Assembly: GCF_005860805.1 (NCBI RefSeq)
Contig: NZ_VCEJ01000002.1
Span: 1,844,375-1,908,374, forward strand
Length of the DNA: 64,000 nucleotides
From: Dyadobacter luticola
GTDB lineage: Bacteria > Bacteroidota > Bacteroidia > Cytophagales > Spirosomataceae
Direction: 5' to 3'
Shown: positions 35,860 through 44,767 of the stretch, in pieces
How positions within the stretch are numbered: position 1 is the stretch's first letter
Layout of the letters: every line of letters begins with the position of its first letter
The notes under the pieces: generated by a model
Databases searched by the model: none
Seen by the model: only the letters and a program-made list of their open reading frames with translations
Told to the model about the DNA's origin: nothing
Position numbers and translations under genes: made by a program

Positions 35860-36231
35860 TTAAATGTGCTTCAATTCGGCGATGGTGGTCAATTCGACGC
35901 GCGCCTGTTTGGGCAAACCTGCTACTGCCAGACAAGTGCGGGTGGGGAAACGGTCGGTGAAATAGGTTTGATAAACTTCATTCAGCTGATCAAAATACCG
36001 CATGTCGGTCAGATATACATTTACGCTCACAATGTGGCCAAAAGTCAGTTGATGCTCGTCCAGTATCGTTTTAATGTTTGCAAAAACCTGCTTCACTTCA
36101 TCTTCGAAAGAGCTGGTCACCAGCTGCCCGCCCGCAGAACCGATCTGGCCCGAGATGAATAGGAAACCATTGGAAACCAAAGCTTTGGAAATCGGCACCG
36201 CCGGCGCTGCTGTTTTTTCAATTGTACTCAT
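35860..36231 (-). CDS. RidA/YjgF-family enamine/imine deaminase
   Basis: The 123-residue protein matches RidA: FLFISGQIG near the N-terminus, the central VKQVFANIKTILDEH, and FPTRTCLAVAGLP, which holds the conserved active-site Arg, followed by VELTTIAEL. RidA proteins hydrolyse reactive 2-aminoacrylate made by PLP enzymes. ATG 36229-36231 (MSTIEK) is preferred over an upstream GTG. It is the first gene of a two-gene unit with the FMN reductase. A second, more divergent RidA is at 48935. Confidence 0.9.
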   Translation of the reverse strand: MSTIEKTAAPAVPISKALVSNGFLFISGQIGSAGGQLVTSSFEDEVKQVFANIKTILDEHQLTFGHIVSVNVYLTDMRYFDQLNEVYQTYFTDRFPTRTCLAVAGLPKQARVELTTIAELKHI

Positions 36232-36510
36232 GATCACAAAATGTTGTTAAAATGTTTTGTTTACTACTTTAAAACCGACCTCCTCTCCTACTTACCGTCC
36301 CTTGCCGCTGCCCATTAAACCGCACAAATTACCCATAATGTTCCTCAAAGCCCGCTGATCGGCGTCACAAGCGGTTTATTCCGGGCTGGGGCAGGCGTTA
36401 TTTGGTTTAACGTGGTGTTGATCGTAACTTGGAAAAGTTACCCGAAATCTGATTGGCTTGCTGAATCAATGACGGCCAAATCTAAAAAAGTCAATCACTC
36501 CTCTACATAA

Positions 36511-37311
36511 ATGACTGATATCTTCAAAAGGAATAATGTAAACATATTTGGCACCGGCTCAAAGACCATGTTATTTGCGCATGGATTTGGCTGTGGCCAG
36601 CAAATGTGGCGGAATATCTGGCCGGCATTTCAGGACGAATACCGGATCGTACTCTTTGATTACGTGGGCAGCGGAAACTCCGATGCGAATGCCTATAACC
36701 CGGAGCGGTACCGCAACCTGAACGGTTATGCCGAAGATGTGCTTGAAATATGCGAAGCGCTGAATTTGAAGGATGCCATATTTGTCGGCCACTCGGTCAG
36801 CAGCATTGTTGGTATGCTTGCCAGCATTAAGGAGCCGGCTTATTTCGACAAGCTTGTGCTGGTAGGTCCTTCGCCAAGGTATATCAATAATCCTGAGTAT
36901 GTTGGTGGATTTGAGCGTGCCGACATTGAAGAGCTTCTGGACACAATGGATAAAAATTATATCGGCTGGGCCAACTTTCTGGCACCCGCTATCATGCAAA
37001 ATCCTGATCAGCCGGAGCTGGCCGCCGAACTGACCGAAAGCTTCTGCTCGACTGATCCCGTCATTGCCAGACAATTTGCAGAAGCTACTTTTTTGTCCGA
37101 TAACCGGCAGGATCTGGCTTATGTGAATCATCCCTGTTTGATTTTGCAATGTTCAGATGATATGATCGCGCCGCTGCCGGTGGGTGAATATTTGCATAGT
37201 AACCTCACCAACAGTTCGTTGGTGGTAATGCAGGCCACAGGTCACTGCCCGCACCTGAGCGCTCCGCAGGAAACGGTAGCGTATATCCGACAGTTTCTTG
37301 CCCAAGATTGA
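36511..37311 (+). CDS. RsbQ-like alpha/beta hydrolase
   Basis: The 266-residue cytoplasmic protein resembles Bacillus RsbQ and the plant D14/KAI2 receptors. Visible features are MLFAHGFGCGQQMWRNIWPAF, the nucleophile motif VGHSVSSIVG (Ser95), SDDMIAP with the probable Asp, and GHCPHLSAP with the catalytic His. RsbQ activates the PAS-domain phosphatase RsbP by supplying or binding a small hydrophobic ligand. Here the next gene overlaps by 14 bases and encodes a PAS histidine kinase, giving the same two-part logic. The 5' gap 36232-36510 (279 bases) divides it from the divergent RidA gene and should hold promoters; none was clear. Confidence 0.9.
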   Translation: MTDIFKRNNVNIFGTGSKTMLFAHGFGCGQQMWRNIWPAFQDEYRIVLFDYVGSGNSDANAYNPERYRNLNGYAEDVLEICEALNLKDAIFVGHSVSSIVGMLASIKEPAYFDKLVLVGPSPRYINNPEYVGGFERADIEELLDTMDKNYIGWANFLAPAIMQNPDQPELAAELTESFCSTDPVIARQFAEATFLSDNRQDLAYVNHPCLILQCSDDMIAPLPVGEYLHSNLTNSSLVVMQATGHCPHLSAPQETVAYIRQFLAQD

Positions 37312-38533
37312 CCGCCATTTGGAACAGGCCGAACAACTACTCGATAATTTGCCCTGCGGATATATCATTTTTAATGACCGCGGTGAGATCAACTACATCA
37401 ATCAAACGCTTCTTCACATTGTTGGCTACGCAAGTGATGAGTTGTTAGGCCAAAAAGTCGAAAAGCTGTTGACCGTTTCCAGCCGGATATTTTATCAGAC
37501 CCACCTCTTCCCGCTTTTAACATTAAAAAGTGAGGTAACCGAAATTTTTCTGACTTTAAAAGCCAAAAATGGCACGCACGTTCCGGTAATGCTCAACGGT
37601 AAGCGCACGCTTGCCGGGACTGAACAGGCTTATACCTGCGTGATCTCGACCGTATGGGAACGCCAGAAATATGAGCAGCAACTGATTGAGGCACGGCAGG
37701 GTTACCAGCAGGCGCTGGAAGATAATCAGTCGCTTAAAGACTTATCCGACCGGTTGCAGCAAGAGCAGCATAAGCTCGACCAAAAGTTGGTGGAGGTTGC
37801 CCGCACAAAACAGGAATATGTGCAACTCGGTAAAGTGCTGATGCACGATTTACAGGAACCGGTGCGGAAAATCAGCTTTTATTTTGAGCGAGCGCTTTCG
37901 AAGAAGCTGGTACCCACCAGCGCCGAAAATGCCGAATTGCTAGCCAAAATCGGCAAATCGGTATCCCGGCTCCGGCTGGTGGCCGATTCGGTACAACGTT
38001 TCGTAGCGATCGAGGATGAGAAGGAGCCAGTTACAGAGCTGTGGAGCGACCAGCTGGTGACGGCGGCAGCGAACGATTTCATGACGGCTACCGGTACGCA
38101 GGACGTTCAGTTGCATGTTGGCGGATCCATCGCCTTTCAAGGTCGGGCGGCGGTTTTCAAAACACTTTTTTATGAATTGATTGCCAATGCGGTACGTTTC
38201 AGAAAACAGGGAATCCCTTTGATTATGAATGTCAGGTCGATCACTGTACAGGAAAATGTATTCCAGAGCACCGTCGACAAATATCTCTATTCCGACCATG
38301 TTCAGATAGAATTTACTGATAATGGCATCGGGTTCGACCAGCGATTTGCTTCCTATGTTTCTGGTTTATTTAACAAAATGAAAAACGACGAAGAGGGCGT
38401 GGGCCTGGGACTTGCACTTTGTGAACAGATTGTGGTCCGGCATTATGGGAAGATTTCAGCGCGCTCTGCCGAGGGAGTGGGTACAACAATTAAAATTGTC
38501 CTGCCGGTTGTTCAGCCAAAGCCTTTTTTCTGA
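37298..38533 (+). CDS. PAS-domain sensor histidine kinase paired with RsbQ-like hydrolase
   Basis: The 411-residue cytoplasmic kinase has an N-terminal PAS domain (about residues 10-125, LPCGYIIFNDRGEINYINQ), a coiled coil (about 125-175), and a HisKA domain with His183 in LMHDLQEPVRKISFY. An HATPase_c domain follows (NAVRFRK..., DNGIGFDQRF, GVGLGLALCEQIV). There are no membrane helices, so the PAS domain must sense an internal signal. The start is TTG 37298 inside the RsbQ-like gene; no in-frame ATG fits. The coupling strongly suggests that the hydrolase feeds the PAS domain. The response regulators at 38546 and 39044 are possible targets. Confidence 0.88.
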   Translation: MPKIDRHLEQAEQLLDNLPCGYIIFNDRGEINYINQTLLHIVGYASDELLGQKVEKLLTVSSRIFYQTHLFPLLTLKSEVTEIFLTLKAKNGTHVPVMLNGKRTLAGTEQAYTCVISTVWERQKYEQQLIEARQGYQQALEDNQSLKDLSDRLQQEQHKLDQKLVEVARTKQEYVQLGKVLMHDLQEPVRKISFYFERALSKKLVPTSAENAELLAKIGKSVSRLRLVADSVQRFVAIEDEKEPVTELWSDQLVTAAANDFMTATGTQDVQLHVGGSIAFQGRAAVFKTLFYELIANAVRFRKQGIPLIMNVRSITVQENVFQSTVDKYLYSDHVQIEFTDNGIGFDQRFASYVSGLFNKMKNDEEGVGLGLALCEQIVVRHYGKISARSAEGVGTTIKIVLPVVQPKPFF

Positions 38534-38545
38534 GGTCCGCCGATC

Positions 38546-38956
38546 TTATTGAAAGTGTTTTTCGAAGCAGTTCTGGATCGTATCGGCAACCAAGGTAAAG
38601 CCAGCCGTCGTGTCTGGTTTTTTAAGATAAGCTTCAATTCCAAGGTCCTGGCATTCACTTACCATTCTCTGGTTGATGGAAGTCGATATCAGGATAACCG
38701 GAATGTTCCTCGCCTCGGGACTGCGGCGGATCTCGCGAAGCAACTCCAAACCGCTCATCTTTGGCATATTCATATCCAGCAAAATCATGGAACTGCCATT
38801 ATCTGAAAAAATATCCGGCATCTCAAGATAAAAATTGTAGGCGTATTCAAACTCACGAATATCAATTCCCTGAATAACCTCTCCGATAGCCTGACTAAGC
38901 AGCATTCTGTCGTCCTCGTCATCATCGATGACATATATCCTTTTCGCTAACCCCAT
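38546..38956 (-). CDS. Single-domain response regulator (Rcp1/CheY-like)
   Basis: From ATG 38954-38956 the protein has 136 residues, only a receiver domain. The acidic pocket is in YVIDDDEDD, the phospho-acceptor Asp in MILLDMNMPKMSG, the conserved Ser/Thr in ILIST, and the Lys in LKKPD. Without an output domain it probably acts in a phosphorelay or by protein contact, as for Rcp1-type partners of bacteriophytochromes. It is convergent with the PAS kinase gene, 12 bases apart, and near another receiver at 39044. ATG 38978-38980 would add eight unlikely residues. Confidence 0.88.
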   Translation of the reverse strand: MGLAKRIYVIDDDEDDRMLLSQAIGEVIQGIDIREFEYAYNFYLEMPDIFSDNGSSMILLDMNMPKMSGLELLREIRRSPEARNIPVILISTSINQRMVSECQDLGIEAYLKKPDTTAGFTLVADTIQNCFEKHFQ

Positions 38957-39043
38957 TTTATATGGAAGAATGTTGAACAAGGTAAAAAATACTCACGACT
39001 CTATCGCAAGTATAAACGAACATTATCTGACATTCCGACACAA

Positions 39044-39436
39044 CTAAGTGATTATTTTCTTGTCCAGCATGGCAATCAAAGTGCCTAAATCCAGAGGTTT
39101 TGTCAAATGCTCATCGAACCCCGCGCGCTTGCTTTTTTCCACTTCGATGGCCCCGCTATAACCCGAAAGTGCGATGATCAACATGGATTGTCCCCACTCC
39201 TGCTCCCGCAGCTTGCCGCAAAGTGTGTAGCCGTCCATTCCGGGCATTGCCAGGTCCAGCACAGCCGCAGCCGGGTGCAGGCGATCTGCCAACTCAAACG
39301 CCGCCTGGCCAGAGTGGCAGGCATTTGCAGAAAAGCCCTTGATTTCCAGCAGTCTGCCCAAGATGGTCACTGCGTCTTCATTATCGTCTACGATCAGAAC
39401 TACTTTATCCTTCCTGCTGCTTCCTGTCTGATCCAT
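39044..39436 (-). CDS. Single-domain response regulator
   Basis: The 130-residue receiver has VVLIVDDNED (acidic pocket), AAVLDLAMPGMDGYTL (phospho-acceptor Asp), IALSGYSG and LTKPLDL (Lys). It lies 11 bases downstream of the CheB-CheR-histidine kinase gene on the same strand, so it is almost certainly co-transcribed and the direct phosphorylation target of that hybrid kinase. It has no output domain. Confidence 0.9.
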   Translation of the reverse strand: MDQTGSSRKDKVVLIVDDNEDAVTILGRLLEIKGFSANACHSGQAAFELADRLHPAAAVLDLAMPGMDGYTLCGKLREQEWGQSMLIIALSGYSGAIEVEKSKRAGFDEHLTKPLDLGTLIAMLDKKIIT

Positions 39437-39447
39437 ATCTGATAAGT

Positions 39448-42400
39448 TTAATTTTTCGGTATAAGGGGCAGGTATACGCTGAACGTACTACCATGACCTA
39501 AACCCTCACTGGTAACTGTGACCTTGCCGCCGTGAAGCGAAATAATTTCCCGCACGAGGGCCAGCCCCAACCCAAGACCTCCGTGCACGCGGCCATGACT
39601 TTCGTCGACCTGTGCAAACTGGGTAAATATCCGCGACTGCTCTTCGTACGCAAGGCCAATTCCATTGTCCTCTACCTGTATGCAGGCTTCGCGCCCCTCC
39701 TGGGTGAGCATCACTTTGACCGTCCCGTTGTCGTTTGAGAATTTGATCGCATTGCTTATCAAATTGCGTGCCACCTGCGTCAGCCGCACGCTGTCGCCTT
39801 TCACAAAAAGTAGTTGGTCCGGCAAAGTCATCACATAATGTATGTTGGCTGCTTCCACCAGCGGCCGGACGGCCTCTTCTACCTGCTTCATCACATTATT
39901 CAAATCCACAATGTCAAAGTACAGAGACATTTTGCCGAGATTGATCCGGCTGATATCCATGAGGTCATCCACGAGTCGCTTTAAATATTTGGTTTCGCGG
40001 TTCATCATGGACATAATGGTTTCGAGGGGCAACTTAGGGTCAGTTCCGCCGGTGGCCTGCAGCAATTCCAGTGCGTTAAACAAGGTCGCCATGGGATTGC
40101 GCAGCTCATGCGCCAGCAAAGCCATGAATTCATCTTTGCGCCGGTCCGACATACGCAGTGTCTCTTCGGCATTCTTACGGTCACTCACATCACTGGCGGC
40201 GCCAAACCATTCCGTAATGTTTCCTGCCTCGTTCAATAATGGGATTGCCCGCAAGAACGTCCAGCCAATGCTTCCGTCTGCGCGTATCGTTTTATGTTCA
40301 AATTCTACCGGTATTTTGGACTTGATTGCCGAGTCGATCAGCGGCTGAATGTGCTCGCGGTCGTCAGGAAGAAGCGCCTGTTCCAGCCAGTTGTTCACGG
40401 TTTGCCCACCGACGGGAAACAGTCTGGTCTCCGGCGATTGGTACATGGTGGTCCAATCGGGGCTCATTTTAAACAAAGAATCCGAAGTAGCGGTGACAAA
40501 CAACCTGAGCTGCTCTTCACTCATGCGAAGGCCCTCCTCTGCTTCCTTTCGAAGCGTAATATCTACCAGCGTAATCACCACACCATTTATCCGGTCGTCG
40601 GCGGTGCGGTAAGGCAGCAGGCGGAGGAGAAAAGTCCGGCCGTCATTAGTACCTACTTCCCGCTCAATGGGCTGCAGCCGGGTCAGTACCGCCTCTGCAT
40701 CATTGGAAAGTTCGGTATAGGCAAGCCGGTGGGTAATGTCTGTCAAAGGCCGCCCGTAATCCGAAGAAATCAAATTGAAAATATCCCTGGTAACAGGCGT
40801 AAAAAGCTTCACCCGTAACCCGCGATCCAGGAATAAGGTGGCGATATGTGTGGAATTGATCAGGTTCCGAAGGTTGTCGCTTGATAGCGAAACCTCTTCC
40901 ACTTTTACTTTAAGCTCCTGATTAACCGTGGTCAGCTCTTCATTGATGGACTGCAATTCTTCCTTGCTGGTTTCCAGCTCTTCGGCTGCGGAACGAAGCT
41001 CTTCATTCATCGCCTGCAATTCTTCGTTCGAGGCCTTCAACACTTCTGCCTGGCGGTCGTGGCGCTCATTGGTTGCCCGCAGCTGGCTTTTAACACGGAT
41101 CAGCTCGGCTTCCAGCTTCTGGGCAAGCGGCTCCACCGAGTTCAGCACGTTTTTAGCATCCTCGGGTATCTCACCGTTGACCTGAAACAATACCAGAAAA
41201 TAACCCCGTGCAGGGTCACTTTCGCCCAAAACCGGCCGCACGTGCAGGTTTACCGCTTCCGTCCGATCCTCAAATTGCACTGCCAGATTTGACACTTCTA
41301 CATTCATTTGCCGCTCAGCGGCCTGATAAAATGCTGTCCTGAGTTCGAGCCGGAGCTCGGGACGGATGAGTTTGAGCAGGTTGCGCGAAAGTTCACCACC
41401 TGGAAAATGCAGGTATCTTCCTGCCCGATCGGTAAAATGCAGTATCTCATAATCTTCATTGACAATGATCGACGGCGGCGCATATTGTTCCAGCAAACGC
41501 TGGTGCAGGTCGCCGTAGTTCATTCTTGCCTCGGCTTGTACCTCCACTTCCGGCCGCGTCGACACGGTGGACCTCCGCCCTGTCGCCATCGGCACCGTTT
41601 CGGGGACGGGGTAGCGCCTGCCGGCCACCAGGCGGGTCTGGTACAAATGGTTTTCCCGACTGACCGGCGCGTACAGATCTTTGGAGCTGTCTGCCGTCTC
41701 GGACATGCCGAGCATAAGGTAACCGCCCGGATTAATGGCGAAATGGAAAGTTTCCAGTACGCGTTCCTGGGCCGTCTGATTGAAGTAAATCATCAGATTC
41801 CGGCAGCTGACCAGGTCGAGCCTGGAAAAGGGCGGGTCTTTGAGCACATTATGGTGGGCAAAAAGGACCATTTCGCGAATTTCACGGCTGATGATATATC
41901 GTTCGTCTTCCAGTGTAAAAAACCGGCGCAGCCTTTCCGGCGGCACATCCGCGGCATCATTCAATGTATAAACACCATCACGCGCGAAGTTGATGGCATC
42001 TTCATCAATATCGGTTGCGAAAATCTGGATCCGGGGCGAGTCGATTACGCCCAGGGTATGTTCAGCGCAAAGCATCGCCAGCGAATATGCCTCCTCGCCC
42101 GTCGCGCAGCCAGCCACCCAAATCCTGACTTCGTCTTCCGATCTTTTTTCGGAAAGAATTTTGGGCAAAACCTGCTGCCTGATTATCTCAAAAACCGCCT
42201 GATCACGGAAGAAATTGGTCACCGAGATCAGCAAATCCTTCAAAAGCGCCTCTGCTTCCTGGTGGTTTTCGGTTAAAAAAGTCGCGTATGCGGGCAGGCT
42301 TGGCAATCCATGGACGTGAATGCGCCGCTCGATCCTTCTCAGTAAAGTGGGCCGCTTATAATTGGAAAAATCATGACCGGTACGAAGCCGGAGCTGCATA

Positions 42401-43083
42401 AAAATTTCGCGGAGTGCCTGCTGCTGCTGCTGTGGCCGCTGGTTGGCTTCCGCCGGAATACTTACTGCGCCGAAATTGGCATGGTAAGCAATCAGTTTGG
42501 AAGGGATATCGGCAACATTCAGCACTTCGTCCACCAGCTCAGTGGAAATAGCCTGGCGCGGCATCTCCGAAAACGCAGCCTGATGCGGATTTTGAACAAA
42601 AACAGCCCCGCCGCGCTCCTTGACGCGTTTGAGTCCCATGGAACCGTTGGCACCCGTACCCGAAAGCACGACGCCTACTGCCAGGGGACCGTAAGATTCG
42701 GCCAGGGTACGGAAGAAAATATCGACCGGCGCCCTCCGTTCCTCGATCGTGAGGTTGGGATGGACGGCCAGGAGCCCGTCTTCCATGATCAGATGGGTGC
42801 TCGGAGAAATGACATATACCTGGTTTCCGGTCACTTTAACCGGCTCGGTGACCCGCTGCACGGGAATCAATGTTACATTTTGCAGGATCTCTGTAAGCCG
42901 GCTGTCAAATTCCGGGGACAGATGTAAAATGACTACATAAGCAAAGTTGGAATCCTCAGGTACCTGCTCAAAAAACGACATGAGCGCCTCTACCCCGCCC
43001 GCTGAAGCGCCAATCCCCACCACCAGAAGCGGATCCTGCCCGTTTGGTTCAACTACCTGTTTTATTGATTTCTTCCTGCTCAT
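39448..43083 (-). CDS. CheB-CheR-PAS-histidine kinase fusion protein
   Basis: The 1211-residue cytoplasmic signalling protein has, in order: a CheB methylesterase domain (about 18-200; Ser27 in GIGASAGG, His54 in VILHLS), a CheR methyltransferase domain (about 215-480; WVAGCATGEEAYSLA, FSRLDLVSCRNLMIYF), a PAS-like region, a long coiled coil (about 660-750, repeated EEL), two PAS domains (about 750-960), HisKA with His992 in ALLAHELRNP, and HATPase_c (EDNGIGLAYEEQSRI, GGLGLGLALVREII). The third CheB residue is changed: Asn146 in SGTGANGSMG stands where the catalytic Asp is expected. It is followed by a receiver gene (39044). No chemotaxis receptors are nearby, so it probably regulates another process. 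Confidence 0.93.
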   Translation of the reverse strand: MSRKKSIKQVVEPNGQDPLLVVGIGASAGGVEALMSFFEQVPEDSNFAYVVILHLSPEFDSRLTEILQNVTLIPVQRVTEPVKVTGNQVYVISPSTHLIMEDGLLAVHPNLTIEERRAPVDIFFRTLAESYGPLAVGVVLSGTGANGSMGLKRVKERGGAVFVQNPHQAAFSEMPRQAISTELVDEVLNVADIPSKLIAYHANFGAVSIPAEANQRPQQQQQALREIFMQLRLRTGHDFSNYKRPTLLRRIERRIHVHGLPSLPAYATFLTENHQEAEALLKDLLISVTNFFRDQAVFEIIRQQVLPKILSEKRSEDEVRIWVAGCATGEEAYSLAMLCAEHTLGVIDSPRIQIFATDIDEDAINFARDGVYTLNDAADVPPERLRRFFTLEDERYIISREIREMVLFAHHNVLKDPPFSRLDLVSCRNLMIYFNQTAQERVLETFHFAINPGGYLMLGMSETADSSKDLYAPVSRENHLYQTRLVAGRRYPVPETVPMATGRRSTVSTRPEVEVQAEARMNYGDLHQRLLEQYAPPSIIVNEDYEILHFTDRAGRYLHFPGGELSRNLLKLIRPELRLELRTAFYQAAERQMNVEVSNLAVQFEDRTEAVNLHVRPVLGESDPARGYFLVLFQVNGEIPEDAKNVLNSVEPLAQKLEAELIRVKSQLRATNERHDRQAEVLKASNEELQAMNEELRSAAEELETSKEELQSINEELTTVNQELKVKVEEVSLSSDNLRNLINSTHIATLFLDRGLRVKLFTPVTRDIFNLISSDYGRPLTDITHRLAYTELSNDAEAVLTRLQPIEREVGTNDGRTFLLRLLPYRTADDRINGVVITLVDITLRKEAEEGLRMSEEQLRLFVTATSDSLFKMSPDWTTMYQSPETRLFPVGGQTVNNWLEQALLPDDREHIQPLIDSAIKSKIPVEFEHKTIRADGSIGWTFLRAIPLLNEAGNITEWFGAASDVSDRKNAEETLRMSDRRKDEFMALLAHELRNPMATLFNALELLQATGGTDPKLPLETIMSMMNRETKYLKRLVDDLMDISRINLGKMSLYFDIVDLNNVMKQVEEAVRPLVEAANIHYVMTLPDQLLFVKGDSVRLTQVARNLISNAIKFSNDNGTVKVMLTQEGREACIQVEDNGIGLAYEEQSRIFTQFAQVDESHGRVHGGLGLGLALVREIISLHGGKVTVTSEGLGHGSTFSVYLPLIPKN

Positions 43084-43216
43084 GAGTCCAAGATGCGCTG
43101 TCGCGAATGATTATCGCTTTAAAAATACATCATCTTCCAAATGCTACCCTTTTACGTTTGGAGGAATTTTGTTGGTAACCCGATATTGGATTGAAAACCA
43201 GGCAGAATCCTTTGTT

Positions 43217-43264
43217 TACCTTTTGTACACCTCAAAATCTCCGGCAGGCTACCTTTTGTATACC
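43217..43264. repeat. 15-base direct repeat in the divergent gap before the metalloprotease gene
   Basis: TACCTTTTGTACACC (43217-43231) and TACCTTTTGTATACC (43250-43264) differ by one base and are 33 bases apart (about three helical turns). They lie between the divergent CheB-CheR kinase gene (start 43083) and the metalloprotease frame (from 43327). They may be binding sites for a regulator; each also resembles a -7 box TAnnTTTG with one extra T. Confidence 0.5.
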
Positions 43265-43326
43265 CTGCGCCCGCCCCTGCCCAGCAGGTCGCGAATGATA
43301 CAGAGCTGCAAACTTTACGCAGCTTT

Positions 43327-44688
43327 TTGGCAGGACTCACCGGTGCATCGCCTGACAAAGTCGTTTATGATCAGAGCGACAAAACATTTATCATTGATGG
43401 CGACATCAGGATCACCCGAAGCAGCGCACTGGGCTACCTCAATGCTGATAAAACTTCACGGGTGAACCAGCGGCAGTTAATGTGGTTGCTGAAAGACGAT
43501 GTTGTAAAAAATATCAAGGTGCACATTGCATCGAGCATTTATCCCGACTGGTACGAACCCGTATACCAGGCATTGAAAGCATGGAGCACGATGTCGAATA
43601 CAAAAGTGTATTTCGTGCAGACAACCAAGCTTGAAGAGGCCGACATCCGCATCACGGCGCAATATCAGTTACCCAATCCCGACGGCTCCCCGAACTGGGT
43701 AGCACGTCAGAGTTTACCGAATGCGGACGGAACGATCGGCGGTGGTATGGAAGTCAACATTTACTATAACTCCGATAGCAAAATGTCCTTTTCCAAAAAA
43801 CGATATGCCATCGTCCACGAACTGGGCCACGCGATCGGACTTACCCACACGGATAAACCAGCGGCAGGCCTCTTTGATTTTCAGGTTTGCGACACGCCTG
43901 TAATGGATAAGGCTTCGGTCATGAATTCTATGGTACAAGACTGGACCGGTTTCAGCAAATACGATGTCACTGCCGTGGAGACTATGTACCCCAAACATGC
44001 CTGGAAGTATTTGCCGGCTTTCGCTTCGGACGTGGCAGCTTCTACCGGGCCAGGTAAGTCGTTATGGATGGTTAGTAAATTGCCTGTCAACGGCGGATAT
44101 TCGATTTTCCGGTATGACTACGCAGGGAACAAAGTGCAGGTGGTGCCGGGCGGCGCGGTAAGGATAGCCGCAGGGCCTGACGGCCTGCCCTGGATCGTGA
44201 ATAGTCAGGGGCAGATTTATAAGTTGAACAGCAATTCCCAGTGGCAGCATTTGTCAGGCAGCGCGCTCGACATTGCCGTAGGAGCTAACGGTGCCGCTTT
44301 TATCATCAGCACAACACCTGCCCCTGGCGGTTTCGCGATCAAAATGTGGAAAGACAACCAGTGGAAACAAATGCCGGGATTGGGCGCGGTACGCATTGCG
44401 GTATCTTCAACCGGTGTTGCCTGGGCGATTGACAATACCAACAAAATCCTGAAATCGAACGGATCATTTATGGTGGATACCGGAGGCGCCGGCCGGGACA
44501 TTGCGGCCGGAAAAGACGGTGCCATGTACGTGATTGGCCAAACGCCGGTTCCCGGAGGTTATTCGGTCAAGAAAAATGAAAAGGGCTGCTGGGTGCAGTT
44601 GGACGGCGGCGGGGTGGCTATCACCGCGCAGGGAAACGGCGGTGGCCCTGTGGTGATCAATAACCTGGGAATGGTACTGGAATACTAA
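43327..44688 (+). CDS. Zinc metalloprotease (M10/M57-like) with tectonin-type beta-propeller; 5' end uncertain
   Basis: The 453-residue frame contains a zincin domain with HELGHAIGLTHTD (HExxHxxGxxH, three zinc-binding His) and a Met-turn-like SVMNSMVQ. The N-terminal strand pattern KTFIIDGDIRI is typical of M57 peptidases. The C-terminal 200 residues form tectonin-like repeats, each about 40 residues (GGAVRIAAGPDGLPWIV, GSALDIAVGANGAAFII, GAVRIAVSSTGVAWAI, GRDIAAGKDGAMYVI), which bind glycans or lipids in other proteins. The start is a problem: TTG 43327 gives no signal peptide, yet such proteins are exported. The frame stays open upstream to 43195 without ATG, GTG or TTG. The 5' part may be decayed or frameshifted. 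A terminator follows at 44719. Confidence 0.78.
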   Translation: MAGLTGASPDKVVYDQSDKTFIIDGDIRITRSSALGYLNADKTSRVNQRQLMWLLKDDVVKNIKVHIASSIYPDWYEPVYQALKAWSTMSNTKVYFVQTTKLEEADIRITAQYQLPNPDGSPNWVARQSLPNADGTIGGGMEVNIYYNSDSKMSFSKKRYAIVHELGHAIGLTHTDKPAAGLFDFQVCDTPVMDKASVMNSMVQDWTGFSKYDVTAVETMYPKHAWKYLPAFASDVAASTGPGKSLWMVSKLPVNGGYSIFRYDYAGNKVQVVPGGAVRIAAGPDGLPWIVNSQGQIYKLNSNSQWQHLSGSALDIAVGANGAAFIISTTPAPGGFAIKMWKDNQWKQMPGLGAVRIAVSSTGVAWAIDNTNKILKSNGSFMVDTGGAGRDIAAGKDGAMYVIGQTPVPGGYSVKKNEKGCWVQLDGGGVAITAQGNGGGPVVINNLGMVLEY

Positions 44689-44718
44689 GATTTTTTTCTT
44701 CAATTAAAATTTCTTCAA

Positions 44719-44767
44719 TCAAAACTCCCGCTCACCAAATTCACTGGTCGGGAGTTTTGATTTTTTA
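44719..44767 (+). terminator. Strong terminator overlapping the end of the convergent receptor gene
   Basis: TCAAAACTCCCG (44719-44730) and CGGGAGTTTTGA (44749-44760) form a perfect 12-base stem with an 18-base loop, followed by TTTTTTATT on the plus strand. It should end the metalloprotease transcript. The last codons and stop of the minus-strand receptor gene lie inside the stem. Confidence 0.85.

Noticed and set aside
41308-42276. 322-residue plus-strand frame opposite the CheB-CheR kinase
   Set aside because: Runs opposite the CheR coding region, no recognisable motif; shadow of codon bias.
42947-43465. 172-residue plus-strand frame covering the gap before the metalloprotease
   Set aside because: Considered as the missing 5' part of the metalloprotease, but it is in another frame and has no signal peptide.
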